From NCBI RefSeq assembly GCF_018332695.1, contig NZ_BOQN01000049.1, positions 1-64,000 of the forward strand: DNA of 64,000 bases, in the 5' to 3' direction. The position numbers and the translations under genes were made by a program. The notes beneath the pieces were generated by a model, which saw nothing but the letters and a program-made list of their open reading frames with translations, was not told where the DNA came from and ran no database searches. Every line of letters starts with the position of its first letter. Position 1 is the stretch's first letter. This DNA comes from Paractinoplanes toevensis (GTDB lineage Bacteria; Actinomycetota; Actinomycetes; Mycobacteriales; Micromonosporaceae). Below, in pieces: positions 37,469 through 45,734 of the stretch.

Positions 37469-37738
37469 ATGCTCGCCCTCGTCAGCCTGGTACTGCTGCT
37501 GTTGCAACTGCTCCTGGTGGTTCGCGCGGTGCTCGACTGGTCCGTCGCGCTGGCCGGCCCGTCCACGGCCGGATCGCTCCGGTACCGTTTGACCTCCGGA
37601 GTGACCGCGGTCACCGAGCCGATCCTCGCTCCGGTCCGCCGGATCGTCCCGCCGCTGCGCGTCGGCGGCATGTCGATCGACCTGGCCTTCATCATCGTGT
37701 TCTTCGCGATCGTCCTGATTCGTTCGCTGATCGCCTGA
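37469..37738 (+). CDS. YggT-family membrane protein
   Basis: An 89-residue protein with two hydrophobic segments (residues 2-20 and 67-87) and the conserved loop TEPILAPVRRIVPPLR. In actinobacteria YggT usually sits in the ftsZ-sepF region, but here it is isolated. Starts eight bases after a strong GGAGGAAAG site. A strong hairpin (37753-37808) follows the stop. Confidence 0.9.
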   Translation: MLALVSLVLLLLQLLLVVRAVLDWSVALAGPSTAGSLRYRLTSGVTAVTEPILAPVRRIVPPLRVGGMSIDLAFIIVFFAIVLIRSLIA

Positions 37739-37752
37739 CTTTCGGATTAGGT

Positions 37753-37808
37753 CCGGGCCGGTGGCGCCTCATCCCCCGAGGGGGATGCGCGAGGCGCCAC
37801 CGGCCCGG
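37753..37808 (+). terminator. Strong hairpin terminator after the YggT gene
   Basis: Perfect 18-base inverted repeat (37753-37770 and 37791-37808) with an additional short stem inside the loop. No T-run follows. It lies 14 bases after the YggT stop and ends 11 bases before the M24 peptidase ATG, so that gene's promoter or leader must overlap the hairpin. Confidence 0.8.
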
Positions 37809-37819
37809 ATTCTGTATGC

Positions 37820-38935
37820 ATGACTGTGCAGTTCACCGCCGACGACTACGCCCATCGCATGCAGCGGGCGGTCGAGTCCGCGACCGCGGCCGGGCTGGCC
37901 GGGGTGCTGGTCGGCATCGGGCCCGACCTGGCCTGGCTCACCGGTTACAAGCCGACCGCGGTGACCGAGCGGCTCACCCTGCTGGTGCTCATCCCCGGTC
38001 AGCCGCCGAGGCTGGTGGTGCCGGCCCTGGAACGGCCCGACGCGGCCGCCGCGCCCGGTGCGCCCGCCCTGGAGATGCTCGACTGGTACGACGCCGCCGA
38101 CCCCTACCACGTGGTCGCGCCCCTGCTGCGCCCCGGCGGCCGCTACGGCATCTCCGACTCCACCTGGGCGATGCACCTGATCGGCCTGCAGGAGGCGCTG
38201 CCCGGCACCGGCTACCACGCCCTGTCGGTGTGCCAGCCGATGCTGCGGGCGATCAAGGACCAGCACGAGTTGGCCCGGCTGGCCGCGGCGGGCGCGGCCG
38301 CCGACGCCGCCTACGGCGAGATCCTGGGCGTACGCTTCGCCGGCCGGCGCGAGACCGAGGTGGCCGCCGACCTGGCCGCCCTGCTGCGCAAGTTCGGCCA
38401 CGAACAGGTCGACTTCACCGTGGTCGGCTCGGGCCCGAACGGCGCGAACCCGCACCACGAGGCGGGCGACCGGGAGATCCGGCCCGGCGACGCGGTGGTC
38501 CTCGACTTCGGCGGCCTGCTCGACGGCTACGGCTCGGACACCACCCGCACAGTCACCGTGGGTGAACCGGACGACGAGGTCGGCGAGGTGCACGCGATCG
38601 TCCGGCGGGCCCAGCAGGCCGCGTTCGAGGCGGTCAAGCCGGGCGTGCCGTGCGAGGAGATCGACTGGGTGGCCCGGCAGGTGATCCGGGACGCCGGCTA
38701 CGGCGAGTACTTCATCCACCGCACCGGCCACGGCATCGGCGTCACCACCCACGAGCCGCCGTACATGGTGGCCGGGGAGAAGCAGCCGCTGGTCCCGGGC
38801 ATGTGCTTCTCCATCGAGCCCGGCATCTACCTGCCCGGCCGCTTCGGGGTGCGGATCGAGGACATCGTCACGGTGACCCCGGACGGCGGCCACCGCCTCA
38901 ACAACACCGACCACGGCCTGGCCGTCGTGTCCTGA
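37820..38935 (+). CDS. M24 Xaa-Pro aminopeptidase-type peptidase
   Basis: A 371-residue metallopeptidase with N-terminal creatinase-like domain (LVGIGPDLAWLTGYKPTAVT) and a complete catalytic set: two Asp in LDFGGLLDGYGSD, His in HRTGHGIG, Glu in FSIEPGIYLPG and Glu in RIEDIVTV. These bind two divalent metals; the product likely removes N-terminal residues preceding proline. It is intact, in contrast to the M24 protein of the catabolic operon. Starts 11 bases after the upstream hairpin without a clear ribosome-binding site, so it may be translated from a very short leader. Confidence 0.92.
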   Translation: MTVQFTADDYAHRMQRAVESATAAGLAGVLVGIGPDLAWLTGYKPTAVTERLTLLVLIPGQPPRLVVPALERPDAAAAPGAPALEMLDWYDAADPYHVVAPLLRPGGRYGISDSTWAMHLIGLQEALPGTGYHALSVCQPMLRAIKDQHELARLAAAGAAADAAYGEILGVRFAGRRETEVAADLAALLRKFGHEQVDFTVVGSGPNGANPHHEAGDREIRPGDAVVLDFGGLLDGYGSDTTRTVTVGEPDDEVGEVHAIVRRAQQAAFEAVKPGVPCEEIDWVARQVIRDAGYGEYFIHRTGHGIGVTTHEPPYMVAGEKQPLVPGMCFSIEPGIYLPGRFGVRIEDIVTVTPDGGHRLNNTDHGLAVVS

Positions 38936-38972
38936 ACGCTGAAGTCCGGCGCGGCGCTGCCGATGGACGTGC

Positions 38973-39470
38973 GTGACGTACCTCGCGTTGCCGCGGCCCG
39001 CAGGCTTCAAACCCCGGCATGCCCGGAAGACCAACAACTTCACGACGTACGTGTTCTCCGGCGTTGCCGCGGCCGCGGTCGTCGTCGGCACCATGCACCC
39101 GTGGACGACCGAGCCCTCCGCGACGGCCGGCACCTCGCCGGTGACGGTCGTCGGCGAGGCCCGGGCGTTCTCCTGTGCCCAGGCCAGTTCCTACGGCCAC
39201 CCGGCCGGGACGGCCTGGAAGCTGAGCTTCACGCTGGCCAACCCGGCCACCGAGAAGGCCACCTACTACCTGCACTGGTCGCTGACCGACGCGAGCCGTT
39301 CCGCGGTCGCCACCGGCGTGGCTACCGTCAAGGGCATCGCGGCCGGCGCCACGGTCACCAGATCCGGCGTCTACACGATCACCACGGGAGAACCCGCCGC
39401 CACCGCGAAGGTCGCCGTCGGCGACAAGCTGACCTGCCGGCTCGGCGAGGTCCAGCGTTCGGCCGGATGA
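38973..39470 (+). CDS. Unknown membrane-anchored protein
   Basis: A 165-residue protein; GTG start, basic N-terminus (KPRHARKTNN), one membrane helix at ~25-43, then an extracellular beta-rich domain of ~115 residues with Thr/Ala/Gly-rich strands (FTLANPATEKATYYLHWSLT) resembling an Ig- or fibronectin-like fold. It has a single Cys pair (SCAQ and TCRL), which may form a disulfide. A bidirectional terminator follows. Function unknown. Confidence 0.65.
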   Translation: MTYLALPRPAGFKPRHARKTNNFTTYVFSGVAAAAVVVGTMHPWTTEPSATAGTSPVTVVGEARAFSCAQASSYGHPAGTAWKLSFTLANPATEKATYYLHWSLTDASRSAVATGVATVKGIAAGATVTRSGVYTITTGEPAATAKVAVGDKLTCRLGEVQRSAG

Positions 39471-39490
39471 CCACCGCGGTCATCCGGCCG
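39460..39490. terminator. Bidirectional terminator between convergent genes
   Basis: Perfect 13-base arms (39460-39472, 39478-39490) with a 5-base loop, overlapping the stop region of the unknown plus-strand gene and preceding the stop of the minus-strand glycosyltransferase at 39499. Confidence 0.75.
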
Positions 39491-39498
39491 ACGCGGGC

Positions 39499-41610
39499 CT
39501 ACTTCGGCGCGGTCAGGTCGTAGACGGTGCTGCCGCCCACGGTCGTCGCCGTGTAGTTGTCCTCTACCCACTGGCTGATCGACGAACTGCCGCCGCCGCG
39601 GCCGCCCGCGCCGCCACCACCGATGTAGTAGTGGATATCGCCGGCCTTCACGTAGGCCTGGAACTCGGCGAGGGTCGGCGACGGGTCGCTGCCGGTGAAG
39701 CCGCCGATCGCCATGACCGCCTTGCCGCTGGTCAGCTGCAGTGGGGCCGCCTGCATCGAGCCGTTGGTGGCCGCGGCCCAGCGGTTGTCGGTGGCCTTGA
39801 GCAGCGCGACCAGCTCGGAGTTGGCCGGCCCGGCCCCGCCGCCGAAGCCGCCGCCGGTCCGGCCGCCGCCACCGTTCTGCCCGGTGCCGCCCGGCGCGCT
39901 GCCGCTGCCCTGGCCGTTGCCGTAGCCCGGCGCGTTGCCGTCGCCGTTGCCGTCGCCCTGCCCGCCGCCGGGGAAGCCGCCGCCGGGGAAGCCGCCCTGC
40001 GCGGTCCCGCCGGGCATTTCGCCGCCGCCGGGGAAGCCGCCACCGCTGCGACCGCCGCCGCCGAACCCGCCGCCGCGCCCGAACCCGCCGCCGGTCGACA
40101 CCCCGGCCGGCCCGGACGTCGGCGTTGACCCGGTGTGCGACGTGCCCGCCGTTCCGACGCCCCAGGCCGCGCTCGCCGCCCCGGTCGCGCCGACCGCGAC
40201 GGCCGCCACGAGCACGAGGCCGCCCCGGCGCAGCAGCCGGCCCGGGATGAGCAGGGCCGCACCCGCCAGGATCCCGCCGATCAGCACGACCCACCGCAGC
40301 GCCGGCGCCCACGAGACCCGGCCGAGCAGTTCGAAGTCCCACACCCCGGTCACCACGACCATCGCGGCCAGGCCGATCCGGGCGAGGACGTTGTCCTTCC
40401 GGCCCCACAGCACCCGGGCACCGATGGCGACCAGCGCCGCGATGCCCGGAGCCAGGGCGATCGCGTAGTACGGGTGCACGGTCCCGCTCATGAAACTGAA
40501 GGTCAGAGCGGTGACGACGGTCCATCCGCCCCACAGCACGGCCGCGGCGCGAGTGCGGTCGGTGCGCGGTGCTCTCGCCGTACCGATCAGAAGCGCGACC
40601 AGCGCGACCAATGCGGCCGGCAGGAGCCAAGAGATCTCCAGACCGAAGCTGTCGCCGAACATCCGGGTGATGCCGGTCGAGCCGCCGAACATGCTGTTCC
40701 CGCCGCCGCCGCCGCCCCCGCCGCCCGGCCCGCCGCCGCCTCCGCCGCGGTTGCCGTCGCCGCCGAAGATCCGGCCGAGACCGTTGTAGCCGATCGCCAG
40801 CTGCCAGAGCGTGTTGTTGGTGGAACCGGCGATGTACGGCCGGGAGCCGGCCGGCCACAGCGACACCAGCAGGACGAACCAGCCGCCCGAGACGAGCAGC
40901 GCGAGACCGCCGATCAGCAGGTCACGCAGCCGCTTGAGAATGCTGGTGGGCGCCGCGATCAGGTAGACCAGCGCGAAGCCGGGCAACACCAGGAAGGCCT
41001 GCAGCATCTTGGTGAGGAAGCCGAAGCCGAGCAGTACGCCGACCAGCGCGAGCCACTTCCAGGACGCGGTCTCCACGGCCCGGACGGTGGCGTAGGCGGC
41101 GCCGACCATCAGCAGTACGAGCAGCGCGTCCGGGTTGTCGAAACGGAACATCAGCACCGCGACCGGCGTGATCGCCAGGGTGGCGCCGGCCAGCAGTCCG
41201 GCCACCGGCCCGAACCAGCGGCGCACCGCCGCGTAGAGCAGCGCCACGCCGGCCACGCCCATCAGCGCTTCCGGCACCAGCAGCGCCCAGCTGTTCACCC
41301 CGAAGATCCGCATCGACAGGCCCATCACCCACATCGCGGCGGGCGGCTTGTCGACCGTGATGGCGTTGCCCGCGTCCAGCGAGGCGAACAGCCACGCCTT
41401 CCACGACTGCGAGCCGGCCTGCGCGGAGGCCGCATAGAACTCGTTCGCGAAGCCGGAGGCGGACAGGTTCCACAGGTAGAGCACCGCGGTGCCGGCGAGC
41501 AGCACCCACAGTGCGGGCCGGGCCCAGGCGGGGTCTCCGAGCCAAGAGCGACGCCGGGGCGACGGCTCCACGCTCTCGACGGCCGGAGGAGGTTCGAGGG
41601 TCAACGTCAT
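39499..41610 (-). CDS. Gly-rich PMT/ArnT-type membrane glycosyltransferase
   Basis: A 703-residue protein (706 from the GTG at 41619). The N-terminal half is a GT39/GT83-type transferase: FANEFYAASAQAGSQSWKAW with the acidic first-loop region, DAGNAITVDKPPAAMWVMGL, and ~10-12 membrane helices. A Gly run (GDGNRGGGGGGPGGG) interrupts a loop near residue 290. A second Gly/Asn/Gln-rich segment (~470-590) links to a C-terminal extracellular domain (SELVALLKATDNRWAAATNG ... QWVEDNYTAT) with YIGGGGAGGRGGG. Such enzymes transfer sugars from polyprenyl-phosphate donors to proteins or lipids. The Gly-rich linkers are unusual. Confidence 0.85.
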   Translation of the reverse strand: MTLTLEPPPAVESVEPSPRRRSWLGDPAWARPALWVLLAGTAVLYLWNLSASGFANEFYAASAQAGSQSWKAWLFASLDAGNAITVDKPPAAMWVMGLSMRIFGVNSWALLVPEALMGVAGVALLYAAVRRWFGPVAGLLAGATLAITPVAVLMFRFDNPDALLVLLMVGAAYATVRAVETASWKWLALVGVLLGFGFLTKMLQAFLVLPGFALVYLIAAPTSILKRLRDLLIGGLALLVSGGWFVLLVSLWPAGSRPYIAGSTNNTLWQLAIGYNGLGRIFGGDGNRGGGGGGPGGGGGGGGGNSMFGGSTGITRMFGDSFGLEISWLLPAALVALVALLIGTARAPRTDRTRAAAVLWGGWTVVTALTFSFMSGTVHPYYAIALAPGIAALVAIGARVLWGRKDNVLARIGLAAMVVVTGVWDFELLGRVSWAPALRWVVLIGGILAGAALLIPGRLLRRGGLVLVAAVAVGATGAASAAWGVGTAGTSHTGSTPTSGPAGVSTGGGFGRGGGFGGGGRSGGGFPGGGEMPGGTAQGGFPGGGFPGGGQGDGNGDGNAPGYGNGQGSGSAPGGTGQNGGGGRTGGGFGGGAGPANSELVALLKATDNRWAAATNGSMQAAPLQLTSGKAVMAIGGFTGSDPSPTLAEFQAYVKAGDIHYYIGGGGAGGRGGGSSSISQWVEDNYTATTVGGSTVYDLTAPK

Positions 41611-41685
41611 GGTTGCCACTTTTGCCGGAGGTGCTACGTGGACTCTAGGAGCAACCTGTGAGGCGGCTGTAGATCTCGGCTGAGA

Positions 41686-42534
41686 TTACGCGGGGATTAC
41701 GCCGGATTTGAGCACCCGTAACGCCGACGAAACGGTCACCGCCATCGCCGACCGCGCGGACGCCAGATAGCGACGCGGATCGATCAGATCGGGCTGGTCG
41801 CCGAGCGCGGCCCGAACCGTACCGGTGAACGCGGTGTTCAACGCCGTCCCAATGTTGATCTTCGACATCCCGCCGCGAACCGCCCGGGTCAACTCGTCGT
41901 CCGGCACCCCCGACGAGCCGTGCAACACCAGCGGAACGGGAACGGCCGCGGCCAGCCGGCCGATCAGCTCGTGATCGAGCCGGGCGCTCCGGGTGACCAT
42001 GGCATGCGAGGACCCGACCGCCACCGCGAGAGCGTCCACCCCCGTGGCGGCGACGAAGGCGGCGGCCTCATCCGGATCGGTCCGGGCCCCCTTGGCGTGC
42101 GAACCACCCTTCCCGCCGATCTCACCGAGCTCACTCTCCACCCAGAGCCCCTGCGCCCGGCAAGCCCGGACCGCGGCCGCGGTGGCCGCCACGTTCTCGG
42201 CGTAGGGCAGCCGGGACGCGTCGTACATGACCGACCCGAACCCGTTGGCCGCGGCCTCGGCGAGCAGTGCGTCCGACTCGACGTGATCGAGGTGCAGGGC
42301 GACCGGCACACTCGCGGCGTCGGCGATGGCCCGGGTGGCCGCCGCGATCGGCGCCAGCCGGCCATGGTGAAAGCGAACCGCGTTCTCACTGATCTGCAGG
42401 ATCACCGGCAGCAGAGCTTCCTCGGCCCCCGCCACGATCGCTTCGGCGTGCTCGATGGTGATGACGTTGAAGGCGCCGACCGCACCACCGGCAGCGTGCG
42501 CGGCGGCGACGAGTTCACCGGTGGGTGCGAGCAC
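41686..42534 (-). CDS. Class II (KbaY/GatY/FbaA-type) ketose-bisphosphate aldolase
   Basis: A 282-residue zinc aldolase: LHLDHVESD (His), ESELGEIGGKGGSHAKG (Glu), VGSSHAM (His) and VLHGSSGVPDDEL (His) supply the metal and substrate sites; KINIGTALNTAF is the phosphate loop. It cleaves fructose- or tagatose-1,6-bisphosphate to DHAP and glyceraldehyde-3-phosphate. The GTG start is preceded by AGGAGG five bases upstream and overlaps the PfkB gene by 20 bases, forming a kinase-aldolase pair. The GatY/KbaY branch and the neighbouring sugar operon favour tagatose-bisphosphate, but fructose is possible. Confidence 0.9.
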   Translation of the reverse strand: MLAPTGELVAAAHAAGGAVGAFNVITIEHAEAIVAGAEEALLPVILQISENAVRFHHGRLAPIAAATRAIADAASVPVALHLDHVESDALLAEAAANGFGSVMYDASRLPYAENVAATAAAVRACRAQGLWVESELGEIGGKGGSHAKGARTDPDEAAAFVAATGVDALAVAVGSSHAMVTRSARLDHELIGRLAAAVPVPLVLHGSSGVPDDELTRAVRGGMSKINIGTALNTAFTGTVRAALGDQPDLIDPRRYLASARSAMAVTVSSALRVLKSGVIPA

Positions 42535-43630
42535 GAGAACCTCCTGAGGCAGTTCCGGGGATTTCGGCGGTGCCGCCGCGAGCGGAGGGGAGTGGCCTGG
42601 CGATGGCGAAGGTCCGCCGGTAGGTCTCGGGGTCGAAAGCACCGGCCACCGGCACCGCGACCGCCGCGGCCGAGAGCGCGACGGCGTCGGCGAGCAGATC
42701 CGGCCAGGCGGTGCGGTCGCGCAGCCCGCGGGCCAGCGCCGCGACGCAGGCGTCGCCGGCCCCGGTCGGGTTGCCGTCCAGCGCGACCGGCGGAACGCAC
42801 TCCCAGACCTCGTCGCCCGCGATCGCGAGCAGCCCCGCCGCACCGCGCGAGACGACAACGGGCCCACCGGCGACCGCACGCACCAACGCGACCAGGCCGG
42901 CCGCCGCTCCGCCCACCTCGGTCGGTGCCGGGCCGGGCGCGCCCGGCCCGGCGGCATCCGCTCGGTCGTGACTTCCCGGTGGCGGCAGGAGGCCCGGTCG
43001 GTCGTGGCTTTCCGGTGGCGGCAGGTGGCCCGGTCGGTCGTGGCTTTCCGGTGGCGCTAGCAGGGCGGCGAGTTCGTCGGCGTTCGGCTTGGCCAGCGCC
43101 GGACCGGCCAGCAGGCCGTGCCGCAGGGCCGCGCCGCTGGTGTCGAGCAGGGTGGGGACGCCGGCCTCCCGGGCGTACGCGATCAGGTGGGCGTAGGCCG
43201 ACGCGGGCAGACCGGGCGGCAGCGAACCGCTGAGCGTGACCACCGACGCCTCGCGCAGCAGGCCGCGGAAGTGGTCGGCGAAGCGGGACCACTCGGCCTC
43301 GGTGATCGTCGGACCCGGCTCCCAGAAACCGGTGGCGTCGGCCCGGTCGACGACCGCGACCGTCCGGCGCGTCTCGCCCGCGATGTCCACGAAGGACGCG
43401 GCGACGCCCTCGCCTCTCAGCAGAGCGGCGACCCGGCCGCCGGTGGTGCCGCCCAGCAGGCCGGTGGCCAGGACCGGCTCGCCCAGGGCGTGCAGGACGC
43501 GGGCGACGTTGAGCCCTTTGCCGCCGGGGCGCTCGGCGACCGTCGTGACCCGGTGGGTGCCGTGCGGGACCAGGGCGTCGACGGCGTAGGTGAGGTCGAG
43601 GGCCGGGTTCAACGTGACGGTGACGATCAT
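42515..43630 (-). CDS. PfkB-family 1-phosphofructokinase/tagatose-6-phosphate kinase with inserted repeats
   Basis: A 371-residue kinase: N-terminal MIVTVTLNPALDLTYAVDAL and RPGGKGLNVARVL identify the FruK/LacC/PfkB branch; NPTGAGDACVAALARGL holds the catalytic Asp. Phosphorylates fructose-1-P or tagatose-6-P to the bisphosphate that the downstream aldolase uses. About residue 190-225 carries an in-frame Pro/Ser/His/Asp/Arg-rich insertion encoded by a 36-base tandem repeat (PPESHDRPGHLP repeated 2.6 times); this makes the protein ~50 residues longer than usual for the family. Divergent from another PfkB gene. Confidence 0.88.
   Translation of the reverse strand: MIVTVTLNPALDLTYAVDALVPHGTHRVTTVAERPGGKGLNVARVLHALGEPVLATGLLGGTTGGRVAALLRGEGVAASFVDIAGETRRTVAVVDRADATGFWEPGPTITEAEWSRFADHFRGLLREASVVTLSGSLPPGLPASAYAHLIAYAREAGVPTLLDTSGAALRHGLLAGPALAKPNADELAALLAPPESHDRPGHLPPPESHDRPGLLPPPGSHDRADAAGPGAPGPAPTEVGGAAAGLVALVRAVAGGPVVVSRGAAGLLAIAGDEVWECVPPVALDGNPTGAGDACVAALARGLRDRTAWPDLLADAVALSAAAVAVPVAGAFDPETYRRTFAIARPLPSARGGTAEIPGTASGGSRARTHR
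42962..43056 (-). repeat. 36-base in-frame tandem repeat inside the PfkB gene
   Basis: Copies at 42962-42997 and 42998-43033 and a partial third at 43034-43056 differ by only a few bases. The period is a multiple of three, so it inserts 12-residue units (PPESHDRPG.LP) without breaking the frame. Confidence 0.9.
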
Positions 43631-43823
43631 GGCGAGGCTCCGGAGAGGATCTGCCCCGCCTCGGGCAAGGTCGTGCTGCCCTGGCGAACCGGCTGCCGGA
43701 CTGGATACCGACTGGGCTCGATCGCGTCGACTCGATTGAACTGATCGAACGCGCACGTGTCAATAGCCGATCATGCGCGTATCGTGCTCACGAATTGTTC
43801 ATATGGACAGTGGAGGCACAGCG

Positions 43824-44729
43824 GTGACCGAGTTCGACGTTCTGGTGGTCGGGGACGCCAACCCCGACCTGCTGCTGCGCGGCGACGTGCGGCCCCGGTT
43901 CGGCCAGGCCGAGCAGCTGCTCACGGCGGCCGACCTGGTCCTCGGCGGCTCGGCGGCGATCACCGCGGCCGGTTGTGCGCGCCTGGGTCTGTGCACGGCC
44001 CTGTTCGCGGCGGTCGGCGACGACGTCTTCGGCGCGCTGGTGCGGCAGCAGCTCACCGAGTGCGGCGTGACCCTGCTGCCCGCCGACGGCCGGGGTGCAC
44101 CGACCGGCCTCACGGTGGTCCTGTCCGAACCGGACGACCGCGGCATGCTCACCCTGCCCGGCACGATCTCCGCCCTGCGCCCCGGCGACCTGACCGACGA
44201 ACTGCTCGGCCGGGCCCGGCACGTGCACGTGGCCTCGCTGTACCTCCAGCCCGAACTGGCCACCGGCCTGGCCGGAGACTTCCGGCGAGCGCGCCACCTA
44301 GGCTTGACCACGTCGCTGGACACCAACTGGGACCCGGCCGAGAAGTGGGAGTCCCTTTCCGCGATCCTGGAGAGCACCGACTTCTTCCTTCCCAACGCCG
44401 CCGAGCTGCACGCGATCACCGGCCGGCCCGACCCGGACGAGGCCGCAGCAAGCCTGGTGCGCAACGGCACGACGGTGGTGATGAAGGACGGCGCCCGCGG
44501 CGCGAGAGCCTGGTGGCCCGGCGGCAGCTGCACCGCCCCTGGCCGCCCGGTAGACGTGGTCGACACGACCGGCGCAGGCGACAGCTTCAACGCCGGCTTC
44601 CTGGCGGCCCACCTGAGCGGCCGACCGATAACCGAAGCGATCACCTGGGCCGCGATCGCCGGCTCGCTGAGCACCCGCGCCCCCGGCGGCACAGCCGCCC
44701 AGGCAACCCCCGCCGACCTGCCAACCTGA
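43824..44729 (+). CDS. PfkB-family sugar kinase (ribokinase-like)
   Basis: A 301-residue kinase: N-terminal VLVVGDANPDLLLRGDVRP, LGGSAAITAAGCARLGL, and the catalytic motif DTTGAGDSFNAGFLAAHL. The GTG at 43824 follows TGGAGG by seven bases; an upstream ATG at 43803 lacks one. It is in the ribokinase/2-keto-gluconate kinase branch rather than FruK, so it probably phosphorylates a monosaccharide released by the neighbouring system. Divergent from the PfkB-aldolase pair over 190 bases; no obvious operator there. Confidence 0.88.
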   Translation: MTEFDVLVVGDANPDLLLRGDVRPRFGQAEQLLTAADLVLGGSAAITAAGCARLGLCTALFAAVGDDVFGALVRQQLTECGVTLLPADGRGAPTGLTVVLSEPDDRGMLTLPGTISALRPGDLTDELLGRARHVHVASLYLQPELATGLAGDFRRARHLGLTTSLDTNWDPAEKWESLSAILESTDFFLPNAAELHAITGRPDPDEAAASLVRNGTTVVMKDGARGARAWWPGGSCTAPGRPVDVVDTTGAGDSFNAGFLAAHLSGRPITEAITWAAIAGSLSTRAPGGTAAQATPADLPT

Positions 44730-44775
44730 CACCCGCCCTAACGAACGCGGTCGGCCTCGCCAGGGCGGTCGGCTT

Positions 44776-44798
44776 CGCCGGCCCGCGCGCAGCCGGCG
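44776..44798. terminator. Possible bidirectional terminator
   Basis: Short inverted repeat (CGCCGGC at 44776-44782, GCCGGCG at 44792-44798) in the 168 bases between the convergent sugar-kinase and sugar-permease genes. Confidence 0.35.
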
Positions 44799-44897
44799 GA
44801 TCTGGTGGGATGGCCGCAGGTCAGCCGTCTCTGTTTCGGGCACGGTCGGCGGACCGGGCGGTTGACGGAGGGTGAGCCAAACCAGCTGCACCGACCC

Positions 44898-45734
44898 TTA
44901 GCCCTTGATGCCGGTGAAGGTCATCGTGGCGATGAACTTTCGCTGGGCGAACAGGAACGCCAGGATCAGTGGCATCGTGGCCAGCACGTTGCCGGCCATC
45001 AGCTGGGACCATTCGGTGCGGCGCATGCCCTGGAAGTTGGCCAGGCCTACCTGCAGCGTGAACCGGTGGTCGTCGGAGATCGCGACCAGCGGCCACAACA
45101 GGTCGTTCCAGCTCCACAGCAGCGTGATGATGGCCAGCGTGGTCAGCGCCGGCTTGGCCAGCGGCAGCACGATGCTGCGGAACGTCCGCCACTGGCCGGC
45201 GCCGTCGATCAGGGCCGCTTCCTCCAGTTCGGCCGGCAGCCCGAGGAAGAACTGCCGCATCAGGAAGATGCCGAACGCCGAGGCCAGCCACGGCACGTAG
45301 GCGGCGGCGAGGGTGTCGACGATGCCGATCCGGGCGAACATCAGGTAGGTCGGGATCATCAGCAGCTGGATCGGGATCATGACTGTGGCCAGGATCAGCA
45401 CGAACGCGATGCCGCGACCGGCGAACTTGAGCCGGGCGAAGCCGTAGCCGGCCATCGAGCACAGGGCCAGGTGGGAGACGACCGCGATGCTGGAGACGAT
45501 CACCGTGTTGACGAACCAGCGCAGGGCCGGTGTCTCCGAGAAGAGATGCCGGTAGCCCTCGAGGTGCAGGCTGGTCGGGATCAGTTTGGGCGGGAACTGG
45601 TTGATCTCGGCGCTGCTCATGAACGAGGTGAGCAGCATCTGCACGAGCGGCAGCACGAAGATCAGGGCGAGCGGCATGAGCAGCAGATGCCACGGAGAAA
45701 AAGGAAGCTTGCCCTCTTTGAAAAACCTGGGCAT
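44898..45734 (-). CDS. Sugar ABC transporter permease (MalG-like)
   Basis: A 278-residue membrane protein with six hydrophobic segments. The EAA loop ELEEAALIDGAGQWRTFRSI VLPLAKP and the C-terminal FATMTFTGIKG-like tail are characteristic of CUT1 permease 2. Directly follows the MalF-like gene. No ATPase is encoded in this operon; CUT1 systems in actinobacteria commonly share the MsiK-type ATPase encoded elsewhere. Confidence 0.92.
   Translation of the reverse strand: MPRFFKEGKLPFSPWHLLLMPLALIFVLPLVQMLLTSFMSSAEINQFPPKLIPTSLHLEGYRHLFSETPALRWFVNTVIVSSIAVVSHLALCSMAGYGFARLKFAGRGIAFVLILATVMIPIQLLMIPTYLMFARIGIVDTLAAAYVPWLASAFGIFLMRQFFLGLPAELEEAALIDGAGQWRTFRSIVLPLAKPALTTLAIITLLWSWNDLLWPLVAISDDHRFTLQVGLANFQGMRRTEWSQLMAGNVLATMPLILAFLFAQRKFIATMTFTGIKG

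Noticed and set aside
42962..43056. CRISPR-like repeat
   Set aside because: The repeats are contiguous and in frame inside a kinase gene, with no spacers.
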